Of a stretch of DNA of 64,000 nucleotides, positions 50,351 through 59,304 are shown piece by piece. Where the stretch lies: contig NZ_QNRE01000007.1 in assembly GCF_003315035.1 (NCBI RefSeq), positions 62,001 through 126,000 of the forward strand, read 5' to 3'. The translations under genes and the position numbers were made by a program. Origin of the DNA: Nocardia puris (GTDB lineage: Bacteria > Actinomycetota > Actinomycetes > Mycobacteriales > Mycobacteriaceae). How positions within the stretch are numbered: the stretch's first letter is position 1; each line of letters starts with the position of its first letter. The notes under the pieces were generated by a model. It ran no database searches. It was not told the origin of the DNA and was given only the letters and a program-made list of their open reading frames with translations.

Positions 50351-51420
50351 TCCGCGCGGTCGTGCTGTGCCTGGCGGCGACGGTCGCCGCAGCCTGCGCC
50401 ACCCTGCCCGGCGACCTCGGCGCGGTGCTGGGACGGTCGATCCACGTGACCGCCGATTTCGACAGCGTGGCCGGGCTCTACGTCGGCAACGAGGTCGCCG
50501 TGCTCGGCCTGCCCGTCGGCGAGGTGACCGCGATCGAGCCGAAAGGCGACTACGTCCAGGTGGTGATGCGAATCGACGGTGACGTGCCGGTGCCCGCCGA
50601 CGCCATGGCCGCGCTGATCTCGCCCCAGCTCATCACCAACCGGCACGTCGAGCTCAACCCGGGCTACACCGGGGACGGGCCGACCTTGACCGACGGCGCG
50701 CATATCCCGTTGGCGCGCACCAGGACTCCGGTCGAACTGGACCGCATCCTGCGGAACTTCGAAGAGCTCGGCGCGGCATTGCAGGGCAGTGCCACCGAGG
50801 GCCCGATGGCGAGCCGCGTGCTGTATCCGCTGCTCGACGGCAACGGCGACCGGATCCGGGAGACCCTGGACGCGCTCGCGTCCGCGTTCGAGGTGTCGCT
50901 GGCGAACAAGGACCAGATCTCCAACACCATCACCAAACTCACCGAGATCACCACTGTGCTGGCCGAGAACGACACCACCGTGCGGGAATTCAGCGCGCGG
51001 CTGACCGAGCTCATCACCCTGATGGCCGACCAGGCGCCGGGCCTGCGGGCGGTGCTCGCCCAGATCGACGCGTTCGTCACCAATACGAGCGCCGTCGTCG
51101 CCGAGAACCGGGTTCCGCTGACGGCGGCGCTGAATCGTTTGACCACCATCACAGCCCAGATGCGTTCCAACGCAAGGGGTCTCACCGAAGTGGTCGATGT
51201 GGCGCCGCTGTTCTTCGAGAACTTCGCCAACGCGGTGAGCACCGAGAATCGCGCCCTGCGACTGCACCTGCTGACCGATAAGTCGTTGCTGGACAACGAA
51301 CTTCTCGCCCTGTTCTGCGAACGGGTGCAGATGCGGTCCGACGGGTGCCGCACCGGGAAGCTCACCGATTTCGGGCCCGACCTGGGCCTGACCCTCGCGC
51401 TGACGGGACTGCTCCGATGA
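50347..51420 (+). CDS. MceD
   Basis: 357 residues from the ATGA overlap. The N-terminus MIRAVVLCLAATVAAACATLPG looks like a lipoprotein signal (AAAC) rather than a plain anchor, unusual for MceD. MCE domain ~30-110 (VTADFDSVAGLYVGNEVAVLGLPVGEVTAI), then helical region and an end with LFCERVQMRSDGC. Next gene mceE also has a lipobox. Confidence 0.94.
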   Translation: MIRAVVLCLAATVAAACATLPGDLGAVLGRSIHVTADFDSVAGLYVGNEVAVLGLPVGEVTAIEPKGDYVQVVMRIDGDVPVPADAMAALISPQLITNRHVELNPGYTGDGPTLTDGAHIPLARTRTPVELDRILRNFEELGAALQGSATEGPMASRVLYPLLDGNGDRIRETLDALASAFEVSLANKDQISNTITKLTEITTVLAENDTTVREFSARLTELITLMADQAPGLRAVLAQIDAFVTNTSAVVAENRVPLTAALNRLTTITAQMRSNARGLTEVVDVAPLFFENFANAVSTENRALRLHLLTDKSLLDNELLALFCERVQMRSDGCRTGKLTDFGPDLGLTLALTGLLR

Positions 51421-52499
51421 GGCGCCGGGCCGCACGGGCTCTCGCGGCGCTCGGAGTGTCCCTGTCGATCGCCGGGTGCGCGGTCACCGTGGACACGGTG
51501 CCGCTGCCCAAACCCGGCGTGGAGGGGCCCAGCTATCGGCTGCGCGCCATCTTCGACAACGCGCTCAATCTCCCCGAGCGCGCCCGCGTGAAGATCGGCG
51601 GCACGGATGTCGGTGTGGTGGAAGAGATCCGGACGGTGAACTTCCTCGCCGAGGTCGATCTGGCGATCCGTGCCGACATCGCCCTGCCCGAGGGCACCCG
51701 CGCGGAGCTGCGCCAGGCCACCCCGCTCGGGGACATCTTCATCGCCCTGACGCTGCCGGAGCGCGGTCCCGACACCGAAGTCCTCGGCGACGGCGATCTC
51801 ATCGACCGCGCGCACACCTCGGCGGGCGCGTCGGTCGAGGAGCTGATGTCCTCGCTGTCGATGCTCATCGGGGGCGGTGCGCTCAACCAGGCGGCGCGCA
51901 TCACGAGCGAGATGAACGCGATGGTGGGCGGGCGCGGTCCGCAATTGGCGCACCTGCTCACCGAACTCACCGCCACGCTGTCGGCGCTCAACGCGCGCAC
52001 CGGTCAGATCGACGGCCTGCTCGACGGGCTCGGCGCCCTGACCACCACCCTGAATCAGCGCAAGGAAGAGCTGGGACGCGCCGCCGAGACCTTCCCGCCC
52101 CTCATCGGCGTCCTGGCCGAGAACAACCGCGCCATCGCCGATCTCACGGCGAAGGTGGCGGTGACCATGGACGCCCTGGGCGATTTCACGGCGACCACCG
52201 GACCGGAGTTCGTCTCGCTGTTCGACAGCGTGCAGGCGCTGATGACCGGATTCACCCGCATGGGCGACCATCTCGCGGGGACGCTGGAAGGCCTGCACAC
52301 GATCTATCCCTCGCTGCTGGCGAGCACGGAAGGCAACACGCTGGCGATCGGCGCGACCATCTCCTATCTGAGCCTGAGCGCGCTCACCGACCCGGAGGCG
52401 GGCAAAATGCCCGACGTCGGCGATGTCGGCGCGTTCGCGGGCAGTCTGGCCGAGGTGCTGGCCCGGGTGCTGGCGCGGGTGCAAGGCGGGCACCGATGA
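51417..52499 (+). CDS. MceE (Lpr-type lipoprotein)
   Basis: 360 residues from the ATGA overlap. Lipoprotein signal with lipobox IAGC at about residue 21, as expected for MceE. MCE domain ~38-120 (YRLRAIFDNALNLPERARVKIGGTDVGVVEEI). Long helical region follows, ending ARVLARVQGGHR. Lipidation anchors this subunit in the inner leaflet side of the tube. Confidence 0.94.
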   Translation: MRRRAARALAALGVSLSIAGCAVTVDTVPLPKPGVEGPSYRLRAIFDNALNLPERARVKIGGTDVGVVEEIRTVNFLAEVDLAIRADIALPEGTRAELRQATPLGDIFIALTLPERGPDTEVLGDGDLIDRAHTSAGASVEELMSSLSMLIGGGALNQAARITSEMNAMVGGRGPQLAHLLTELTATLSALNARTGQIDGLLDGLGALTTTLNQRKEELGRAAETFPPLIGVLAENNRAIADLTAKVAVTMDALGDFTATTGPEFVSLFDSVQALMTGFTRMGDHLAGTLEGLHTIYPSLLASTEGNTLAIGATISYLSLSALTDPEAGKMPDVGDVGAFAGSLAEVLARVLARVQGGHR

Positions 52500-53734
52500 A
52501 CGAGCGGCGCGAACAACTCGTGGCGCTGGCCGGATTCGCGGCCGACCTCGCCGCCGCGGCGGTGGTGGCGCTGGCGGAATGGGCGCGCCGCCACACGACG
52601 GCGTTCGCCCTGCTGGGGCTGATCGGTATGTTCCTGCTCGGCTGCGGCTACCTCGCGGTGGACGTGATCCGGGTGGACCCGTTGCGCGAGACCTACCGGG
52701 TGCGGGTGGCATTGCGCGAGTCGGGCGGTCTGTTGCCCGGCAACGATGTGACGGTGCGCGGCGTGCGCGTGGGCACGGTGCGCGCGGTCGAACTGACGCC
52801 CGGTGGCATCGAGGCGACCGCCGAGATCGACAGCCGATTCCGGATCCCCTCGGAGGGAACGGCTTCCGTGCACCGGCTGTCGGCCGCGGGGGAGCAGTAC
52901 CTCGACTTCCGGCCCGCGACGGGCGGCGGCCCCTTCCTGGCGGACGGGTCGGTGATCGGTGTCGATCGCACCGCCACGCCGGTGACGATCAACTCGTTCC
53001 TCACCAACACGGGCGCGCTGATCTCGGGACTGAATCCGGAGCGGCTCAACGTGATCGTGGCCGAACTGGATCGTGCCCTCGCCGACGGGCCCGACCGGTT
53101 GCGCACGGTGATCAGCGGGATCAGCCAGGCGATGGCCGGGCTCGACGGGAGGTTGCCGCAGACGAAACAGCTGATCGCGAACCTGTCCGTCATCGCCGAG
53201 ACCACCACGCACGCCCAGCCCGATCTCGGCACCCTGGTGCGGGGCTCCGGGGCGCTGTTCGAGCAGCTCACCGCCGCCGACGCCGAGGTGCGGCGCCTGC
53301 TCGAGCTGGGCCCGGGACAGCTCGCCACGCTGGGCGGGGTGGTGGCCGAGACCAGCGACCCGATCACGAACCTGGTGACCAACTTCGTCGCCATCACCCG
53401 GGCGGCGCGGTTGCGGACCCCGGCCATGCGGGCGCTGTTCCCGGCCATGCGCGCCGGATCGGCCGTGATGGGTGTGCCCGCCCACGGCAACGCCTTTCAC
53501 ACCATGCTCGACATCTGGCCCCGTCCCACCTGTGAGTACGAGACCATCCCGGTCTCGCCGGCGCAGGTCAGCGACGGACGGGTGCGACTGCACAACTACT
53601 GCGTCCTGGCCGATCCCGGTGCGCAGGTGCGCGGTTCGGCGAACGCGCCGCGACCCGCGCTGCCCGACAACGGTTCCGGGCCGCCGCCCGATGTGACCGG
53701 CGACGAACTGTCGGTGCCGTTGCCCGCCAAGTGA
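52496..53734 (+). CDS. MceF
   Basis: 412 residues from the ATGA overlap. It has an extra ~30-residue amphipathic N-terminus before the anchor helix FALLGLIGMFLLGCGYLAVDVI. MCE domain ~68-150 (YRVRVALRESGGLLPGNDVTVRGVRVGTVRAV), helical region, and a C-terminal RPTCEYETIPVSPAQVSDGRVRLHNYC typical of MceF. Last of the six Mce subunits; overlaps the next gene by GTGA. Confidence 0.95.
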   Translation: MNERREQLVALAGFAADLAAAAVVALAEWARRHTTAFALLGLIGMFLLGCGYLAVDVIRVDPLRETYRVRVALRESGGLLPGNDVTVRGVRVGTVRAVELTPGGIEATAEIDSRFRIPSEGTASVHRLSAAGEQYLDFRPATGGGPFLADGSVIGVDRTATPVTINSFLTNTGALISGLNPERLNVIVAELDRALADGPDRLRTVISGISQAMAGLDGRLPQTKQLIANLSVIAETTTHAQPDLGTLVRGSGALFEQLTAADAEVRRLLELGPGQLATLGGVVAETSDPITNLVTNFVAITRAARLRTPAMRALFPAMRAGSAVMGVPAHGNAFHTMLDIWPRPTCEYETIPVSPAQVSDGRVRLHNYCVLADPGAQVRGSANAPRPALPDNGSGPPPDVTGDELSVPLPAK

Positions 53735-54291
53735 ACTCCCCGACGAAAGCAGCGCGAGTGACCAGCGAATCAGATCTTCCCGAGAAGTCCACCTCCCGCC
53801 GCGCCCACGCGCTACCGGTCGCCGGTGTGGTCGCCGGACTGGCTGGCCTGGGCGCCGCCGCCTGGTTCGGCATGCAGAAGGCGCAGACCGACGCCCTGTC
53901 CGAGGCCCGGGACGCGGCCCGGCGGGCGGCCTGCGCGTACGCGCCCACCCTGGCCTCCTACGACGCGGCCAACCTGGACACCTATTTCGCCGCCGTGCTG
54001 GCCGGCGCCACCGGCGCGTGGCACGACGAATTCGACGCCACCAGCCGGGATCTGCGCGAGGTCCTGGAACAGGGCCGGGTGGTGTCGACGGTGGATTCGG
54101 TGCAGTGCGCGATCGAGTCCGCCGACGAGTCCGCGGCGCGCGCGGTCGTCGTGATCGGCCAGACCATCACCAGCGCCGGCACCGCGGGCGAGCCGCGGCC
54201 GGGACAGCTCGCGGTGGGCCTGTCGCTGCGCAAGGTCGGCGACGCCTGGCTCGTCGACGAAGTCAGCTCACCGGCCCTGCCGCGTCCGTGA
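53731..54291 (+). CDS. Mce-associated membrane protein
   Basis: 186 residues, GTG start overlapping the mceF stop. Charged N-terminus, one helix (~28-48, LPVAGVVAGLAGLGAAAWFGM), and an outer domain of the Mam type (ASYDAANLDTYFAAVLAGATGAWHDEFD, LRKVGDAWLVDEV), an NTF2-like fold. Mam proteins stabilise Mce complexes. Confidence 0.9.
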   Translation: MNSPTKAARVTSESDLPEKSTSRRAHALPVAGVVAGLAGLGAAAWFGMQKAQTDALSEARDAARRAACAYAPTLASYDAANLDTYFAAVLAGATGAWHDEFDATSRDLREVLEQGRVVSTVDSVQCAIESADESAARAVVVIGQTITSAGTAGEPRPGQLAVGLSLRKVGDAWLVDEVSSPALPRP

Positions 54292-54353
54292 AAGACGCTG
54301 CCGGGCACTCCGATTCCGCCCACCGACAACCACCGAACCGATCGGCCGCACTC

Positions 54354-54959
54354 ATGGAGAAACGTTCACTCATGGTCAGACTCGTCATTCTCGCCCTCGT
54401 CGCCGCGGCTTTCGTGGCCGCGCTCGTCGCGCTCGTCACCGCGCTCGTGCTACGCCGCCGTGCCCAGCGGGTGGTCAGGAACGAGATCGCGCCCTTCCCG
54501 GACCGCACCGTCGCCGAATTGGCCGAGCTGCGCCCGACATTCACGATGACGACCGACGTCCACCTCGATTCCCCGCCCGAGCGGATCTGGACGGCGTTGG
54601 AGGAGGGCGCGTTCTCGTGGATTCCGTTCATCCCCGGTATCCACTACCGCGGCGCCGACCGCACCCCGGGTGCCGTCCGCACCCTCGACGCCGTGTTCTT
54701 CGCCGCCGACGAACAGGTGCTGCGCCGGGAAGAGCATCGCAGGCTCACCGTCGTCGGTATCCGCACCTCCGTGCCGCTGTTCGTGCAGAGCTACGTGGCC
54801 GACTTCCGCTTGACCGCGACATCCGACGGCGGCACCGACCTGTCCTGGACCGTCGGCGGCCGGCCCGCCCTGTTCGCGTTCCTCCCGCTGAGCTGGACCG
54901 CGCCGTTCATCCGTCCGTTCGCGAAGGTCGTCCTGCGCAGGCTGACCACCGCCCTCTGA
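54354..54959 (+). CDS. Membrane-anchored SRPBCC (START-like) protein
   Basis: 201 residues from the ATG at 54354; an ATG at 54372, behind GGAGA, is an alternative. One N-terminal helix (VRLVILALVAAAFVAALVALVTALVL), then a polyketide-cyclase/SRPBCC domain with TMTTDVHLDSPPERIWTALEEG and DLSWTVGGRPALFAF. The fold binds hydrophobic ligands. Placed after the mce operon, a lipid-binding accessory role is a reasonable inference. Confidence 0.85.
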   Translation: MEKRSLMVRLVILALVAAAFVAALVALVTALVLRRRAQRVVRNEIAPFPDRTVAELAELRPTFTMTTDVHLDSPPERIWTALEEGAFSWIPFIPGIHYRGADRTPGAVRTLDAVFFAADEQVLRREEHRRLTVVGIRTSVPLFVQSYVADFRLTATSDGGTDLSWTVGGRPALFAFLPLSWTAPFIRPFAKVVLRRLTTAL

Positions 54960-54984
54960 AAATCTGTGAAAGGCAAGCCATTCC

Positions 54985-55329
54985 ATGGACAGAACAACTC
55001 ACCACCGACACGGCCCGGCCGGTCGCACCGGTGACCTGAACGAGGCGCTGCTACGCGTGAGCGCACCGGTGCGCCGGCGCTGGCGTCGCTTCCGCGCCGA
55101 CCTCGTCGACGCCGCGAAACTGGCCGTGCTGGGCGCGCTCCTGCTCGGCTTCGCCGGTCTCGCGGTCCTCAGCGGCGGCTATCTGCTGGTGGGCTCGGGG
55201 ATCGAGGCCCTCGCGCAGTGGATGCCGCACTGGCTCGCCACGCTGACCTGCGCGCTGGTCCTGCTGCTGACCAGCGCGGTGAGCGCGGGCCTGGGACTCC
55301 TGGCGATGAGCCGGATCCGCCGGCGGTGA
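54985..55329 (+). CDS. Small two-helix membrane protein
   Basis: 114 residues, ATG behind GAAAGGCAAGCC. A basic N-terminus (RRRWRRFRADLVDAAK) is followed by helices AVLGALLLGFAGLAVLSGGYLLVG and LATLTCALVLLLTSAVSAGLGLLAM. No family recognised; phage-holin-superfamily-like small proteins look similar. Downstream of the Mce cluster, same strand. Confidence 0.75.
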   Translation: MDRTTHHRHGPAGRTGDLNEALLRVSAPVRRRWRRFRADLVDAAKLAVLGALLLGFAGLAVLSGGYLLVGSGIEALAQWMPHWLATLTCALVLLLTSAVSAGLGLLAMSRIRRR

Positions 55330-55335
55330 GCCGCC

Positions 55336-55551
55336 GTGGCCCGCACCGTTCGCGCCTGTCACTGTCGCGAAGTCCTGAACTACTTCGGGCACTGCGCCGC
55401 CTGCGGGTATCCGGCCCGCGCCGACCTGGTCACCACCGTCTACACCGACGGCTCGCAGACCGCCACGCTCGTCGCCACCTGCGGTCTACCGTGCGGGTGG
55501 AGCGGCCCGGTGCCGCTCACCACCATGACGCCGCGCGATCCCTCGGTCTAG
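55336..55551 (+). CDS. Small cysteine-rich protein, 71 residues
   Basis: GTG start 6 bases after the previous gene. Five Cys and several His near CHC, CAACGYPARADLV and TCGLPCGW are spaced like a small zinc ribbon. No family recognised. Ends 4 bases from the stop of the converging oxidoreductase. Confidence 0.65.
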   Translation: MARTVRACHCREVLNYFGHCAACGYPARADLVTTVYTDGSQTATLVATCGLPCGWSGPVPLTTMTPRDPSV

Positions 55552-55555
55552 TGCG

Positions 55556-56758
55556 TCAAACACGCTGGGAGTCTTGGGATCCGGCGAGAGCGGCGTGGTC
55601 CAGCCGGAACACGCAGCGGGTGCCGGTGTAGATGGTCGGCATACAGCGGTTGCAGTGCGTGCACGCCGAGCGCGTGGTGGCGTCGGCGCGAATGCGGTGC
55701 AGCAGGCCCGGTTCGCGCAGCAGCGCGCGGCCCATCGCGACGAACTCGAACCCCTCGGCGCGGGCGAGGTCCATGGTGTCGAGGTCGGTGATGCCGCCGA
55801 GCAGGACCAGCGGCATCGACAGTTCGCGGCGGAACTGACGGGCGCGCTCCAGTAAATAGGCGTCGTGGTACGGGTATTCGCGCAGGAAGCCACGGCCCAC
55901 GAGTCGGAAGCCCCAGCGCGCGGGTCCCGGAAGCACCGCCCCGAATTCGCGGCGCGGGGCGTCGCCGTGGAAGAGCAGCATCGGGTTGAGCAGGGAACTG
56001 CCCGCCGTGAGTTCGAGGGCGTCGAGGGACCCGTCGGCCTCCAACCACGCGGCGACGCGCAAGGATTCGGGCACGGTGAGGCCTCCGCGCACACCGTCCT
56101 CCATATTGAGTTTGGCCAGAACGGCGAGGCGCCCGCCGACGGCCTCGCGGACGGCGCGGGCGATCTCACGGGCGAATCGCGCCCGGTTCTCCGGTGATCC
56201 GCCGTACCGATCCTTACGGCGGTTCAGCAGCGGGCTCAGGAACGCGCTGGCCAAGTAGTTGTGGCCGAAATGTATTTCCACCGCGTCGAATCCGGCCTCC
56301 TCGGCGAGCAGCGCCGCGCGAGCGTGCGCTTGGACCAGCTCGCCGATCTCGGTTTCGGTGGGCACGTGCATCGCCCGCATCGAGAGCGGACTGAACATCC
56401 GGCTCGGGGAGAGCGCGGGCGCGCGGTTGGAGGCGGCGTTGGCGACCGGGCCCGCGTGGCCAAGCTGCGCGCTCGCCGCGGCCCCCTCGGCATGCACGGC
56501 GTCGGTGAGCGCGCGGAGTCCGGGTATCGCGTCCGGGCGCATCCAGATCTGTTTGCGGTCGGTGCGACCGCCGGGTGCGACGGCGCAGTAGGCGACGGTG
56601 GTCATCCCGACGCCGCCCGCCGCGACCTCACGATGGAACCGGATCAGTTCCTCGGTGACCAGCGCGCCGGGCGTGCGTCCTTCGAAGGTCGCGGCTTTGA
56701 TCACCCTGTTGCGCAACGTGATCGGGCCCAGGCGGGTGGGGGTGAAGATATCGGACAT
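55556..56758 (-). CDS. NADH:flavin oxidoreductase, old yellow enzyme family, with C-terminal Cys cluster
   Basis: 400 residues from the ATG at 56758; GTG at 56761 also possible. FMN TIM barrel: FTPTRLGPITLRNRVIKAATFEGRTPGALVTE, HFGHNYLASAFLSPLLNRRKDRYGGS, and FEFVAMGRALLREP. The tail CTHCNRCMPTIYTGTRC has the CxxCxxC...C spacing of the 4Fe-4S enoate-reductase type, but the protein ends right after, lacking the FAD/NAD domain of that type. Its start touches the TetR stop codon, so it is co-transcribed with and probably controlled by that regulator. Substrate unknown (an enone or dienoyl compound by family). Confidence 0.92.
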   Translation of the reverse strand: MSDIFTPTRLGPITLRNRVIKAATFEGRTPGALVTEELIRFHREVAAGGVGMTTVAYCAVAPGGRTDRKQIWMRPDAIPGLRALTDAVHAEGAAASAQLGHAGPVANAASNRAPALSPSRMFSPLSMRAMHVPTETEIGELVQAHARAALLAEEAGFDAVEIHFGHNYLASAFLSPLLNRRKDRYGGSPENRARFAREIARAVREAVGGRLAVLAKLNMEDGVRGGLTVPESLRVAAWLEADGSLDALELTAGSSLLNPMLLFHGDAPRREFGAVLPGPARWGFRLVGRGFLREYPYHDAYLLERARQFRRELSMPLVLLGGITDLDTMDLARAEGFEFVAMGRALLREPGLLHRIRADATTRSACTHCNRCMPTIYTGTRCVFRLDHAALAGSQDSQRV

Positions 56759-57324
56759 CACGAATCACCTTCCGGTGCGGTCAATCCCGCGATCACGAAG
56801 TCGCGCAGTGCGGCGCGCGCCCGCTCGGACGGCCCCTCCGGTTCCGTGCCGAAACGCAGGATGATCAGGTCGAAGGCGAGCGACCAGCGCCGCCTGCTCT
56901 CCGGCTCGCGTAGTCCCGGCAGCAGTCCGGTCCAGGAGTCGAGCCGGAACCAGGGCTGTCGCCACAGCAGCGGGTGCCGCCCGAGCACCAACTGCGCCAG
57001 CAACCGCAGGTGCAGCCGCCCGGCCGGATCCGCCGCCAGTTCGGTGAACGGCGCCAGGATCGCGTCGACCACCGCCTCCACCGTGGCCGGACCCTCGGTC
57101 GCCGCCGCCAGCCGGTCCGCCCACAGCGGCCCGAGCCGATCTTCCAGCAGCGCCGCGACCAGCGCTTCCTTCGAGCCGAAGTGGTAGTGCACCGCCGCCG
57201 GATTCATCCCGGCCTCCGCGCACACCAACCGCACCGACACGTCCTCGTACCGCTCGGTGAGCAGCAACCGCTCCGCCGCGCTCAGCAACCGCTCACGGGT
57301 GCCCACCGAAACCTTCCCAGCCAT
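56758..57324 (-). CDS. TetR-family regulator
   Basis: 188 residues from the ATG at 57324, preferred over the 57360 start. HTH at ~5-50: TRERLLSAAERLLLTERYEDVSVRLVCAEAGMNPAAVHYHFGSKEALV in pieces, recognition helix NPAAVHYHF. C-terminal domain resembles TetR_C of the CerR/DUF1956 kind (LRLLAQLVLGRHPLLWRQPWF). A TTGAAA (complement of 57356-57361) 17 bases from TCTACT, ending 7 bases before the ATG, suggests a leaderless start. First gene of a pair with the OYE enzyme. Confidence 0.9.
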   Translation of the reverse strand: MAGKVSVGTRERLLSAAERLLLTERYEDVSVRLVCAEAGMNPAAVHYHFGSKEALVAALLEDRLGPLWADRLAAATEGPATVEAVVDAILAPFTELAADPAGRLHLRLLAQLVLGRHPLLWRQPWFRLDSWTGLLPGLREPESRRRWSLAFDLIILRFGTEPEGPSERARAALRDFVIAGLTAPEGDS

Positions 57325-57660
57325 GCGCCCTAGTAGAACGCGTTTCAATCGATATTTCAAGCAGTGATGGAAAATGAGTTCCTGGACTGCCGCTCACCGG
57401 CCCTGTAGGGGGCGCACCTGACCTCTCCGGCCCGCACCGAACGAGTCCGTCGCGCGGCTCACCACCGGACTGGTTCCGAGTGACGACGCCCGGCGAACCA
57501 TTCCGATCACCCTGATCGTGGTGGCGGATTGTCCGCGCGCGCCCGGTGCCAGCGGCGGTTTTCCCGCGCGCCCGGTGGCGTAGCAATTTCGCGTGCCTTC
57601 GGGAAATCCGGGCGTAATGGCCGCTGCTTATAAAGTTCGCGACGCAGAAAGGTGAATGGC
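57325..57660. other. Divergent promoter region with a 13-base direct repeat
   Basis: No gene. CGCGCGCCCGGTG occurs at 57536-57548 and again at 57565-57577. TATAAA at 57630-57635 is a -10-like element and AGAAAGG precedes the permease start at 57661. It is the likely target of the operon's own GntR regulator. Confidence 0.45.
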
Positions 57661-58512
57661 GTGAGCACGGAGACACTCGACGGACCGGCCGTCCTCGTAC
57701 GCCCGGCCGTCCGGCAGGCGGTCGGGAGAAGATTGCGCGAGCGAGGAATTCAGCGCGGCGCGGGGAAGATCGTCTCCGCGGTGGCGGGCGTGGCGCTCGT
57801 CGCGGTGATCTGGAGCGCGATCCGGGCGGCGGGCGTCTTCCCGCCGGTGCTGTTCCCCGGACTCGCCGATGTCGGCCGCGCCGGTCTGGCCATGTGGCGC
57901 GACGGCACGCTGGCCGCCGATATCGGCACCAGCCTGACCAGGGTGGTTCGCGGTCTCGCGGTCGGGTCGCTGGCCGCCGTGGCGGTGGGCACGCTCACCG
58001 CCACCACCGCGTTCGGCCGCCTGGTGATGCAACCGGTCCTGCGGTTGTTCGCCCCGATCCCGACGGTCGCGCTGGTGCCCCTGGCGATCCTGTGGTTCGG
58101 ATTGGGCGAGCAGAGCAAACAATTCGTCATCGCGCTCGGCGTATTCGTCCCGGTGTGGATCAATACCCATTCCGGGTTGTCCACCACACCGGCAGACTAT
58201 TTGAAAGTCGCGCGCTGCACCGGCGCGTCCCGCACGGCCACGCTGACGCGCATCGTGCTGCCCGAGGCGCTGCCCGATATCGTCACGGGTCTGCGGGTCG
58301 GCGTCGCCACCGCGTTCGTGCTCATCGTCGTCGCCGAAATGACCGGGACCACCTCGGGATTGGGGTACCGGATCGCGCAGGCGCAGTTGTTCTCCCAGGT
58401 CGACCGGATGCTGTTCTGCCTCGCGGTCCTCGGCCTGGTGGGCGTGCTGTGCGACCAGATCGTCGCGACGGTCGCGGCCCCGTGGATCCGTTGGGCGCAG
58501 GTGCAGCGATGA
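57661..58512 (+). CDS. ABC transporter permease (SsuC/TauC type)
   Basis: 283 residues from the GTG at 57661 (AGAAAGG upstream; GTG 57652 is less well placed). Six helices with the family loop LKVARCTGASRTATLTRIVLPEALPDIVTGLRVGVATAFVLIVVAEM (EAA motif) read in pieces and SLTRVVRGLAVGSLAAVAVGTL. This permease type imports nitrate, sulfonates, taurine, thiamin precursors and similar small anions. First of a six-gene operon; overlaps the ATPase by ATGA. Confidence 0.93.
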   Translation: MSTETLDGPAVLVRPAVRQAVGRRLRERGIQRGAGKIVSAVAGVALVAVIWSAIRAAGVFPPVLFPGLADVGRAGLAMWRDGTLAADIGTSLTRVVRGLAVGSLAAVAVGTLTATTAFGRLVMQPVLRLFAPIPTVALVPLAILWFGLGEQSKQFVIALGVFVPVWINTHSGLSTTPADYLKVARCTGASRTATLTRIVLPEALPDIVTGLRVGVATAFVLIVVAEMTGTTSGLGYRIAQAQLFSQVDRMLFCLAVLGLVGVLCDQIVATVAAPWIRWAQVQR

Positions 58513-59270
58513 CCGGCGAACTGCGGGCCGAACACCTCACCGTGCGCTTCCCCGGACGGCGCGACCCGGTGCTGCGCGATGTCTCGCTGCGCGTCCCGGC
58601 CGGGTCGATCACCGTGCTGGCCGGGCCGTCCGGCTGCGGCAAATCCACGCTGCTCGACTGCTTCGCCGGCCTGCTCACACCGTCTGACGGCGCGGTCACC
58701 GAGGACGGCGTGCCCATCACCGGCCCGGATCGCCGTCGCGGCGTGGTCTTCCAGCGCGACGTGCTGTTCCCCTGGTGTAGCGTGCGCGCCAATCTCGGCT
58801 TCGCCCTCGCGGCGGCCGGCGTGCCGCGCCGCGAGCGCGCCGGGCGGGTGGCCGAGCTGCTGCGCACCGTGCACCTGTCCGCCGACGTGGCCCGCCGCCA
58901 CCCGCACGAACTGTCCGGCGGGATGCGCCAGCGCGTCGGCGTCGCCCGGATGCTGGCCTGCGCCCCCGAGGTGATGCTCATGGACGAGCCGTTCGCCGCG
59001 CTGGACGCCCAAACCCGTTTGCACATGCAGGATCTGGTGCTCGAGATCTGGGCGGCCTCGGCGCGCACCGTCGTGTTCGTCACCCACGACGTGGACGAGG
59101 CCATCCGGCTCGGCGACCGCGTCGTCGTCCTCGGCGACGGCGGTGTGCGCGCCGAACTCGGCAACCCGCTGCCGCGCCCGCGCCCGGCCGACCGCCTCGC
59201 CGAACTCCCCGGGTACAGCGAAATGCGCCGCACGCTGCACCACCACATCGGCGGCGTCGCCGTCTCCTGA
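58509..59270 (+). CDS. ABC transporter ATP-binding protein (SsuB/TauB type)
   Basis: 253 residues from the ATGA overlap. Walker A GPSGCGKST at ~38-46, Q-loop GVVFQRDVLFPW, signature LSGGMRQRVGVARML at ~135, Walker B VMLMDEPFAALD at ~155 and H-loop FVTHDVDEAIRLGDRV. Standard importer ATPase for the preceding permease. Confidence 0.95.
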   Translation: MTGELRAEHLTVRFPGRRDPVLRDVSLRVPAGSITVLAGPSGCGKSTLLDCFAGLLTPSDGAVTEDGVPITGPDRRRGVVFQRDVLFPWCSVRANLGFALAAAGVPRRERAGRVAELLRTVHLSADVARRHPHELSGGMRQRVGVARMLACAPEVMLMDEPFAALDAQTRLHMQDLVLEIWAASARTVVFVTHDVDEAIRLGDRVVVLGDGGVRAELGNPLPRPRPADRLAELPGYSEMRRTLHHHIGGVAVS

Positions 59271-59304
59271 GTTTCCCCGGCATCCATCACACGGAGGTTG
59301 TCCC

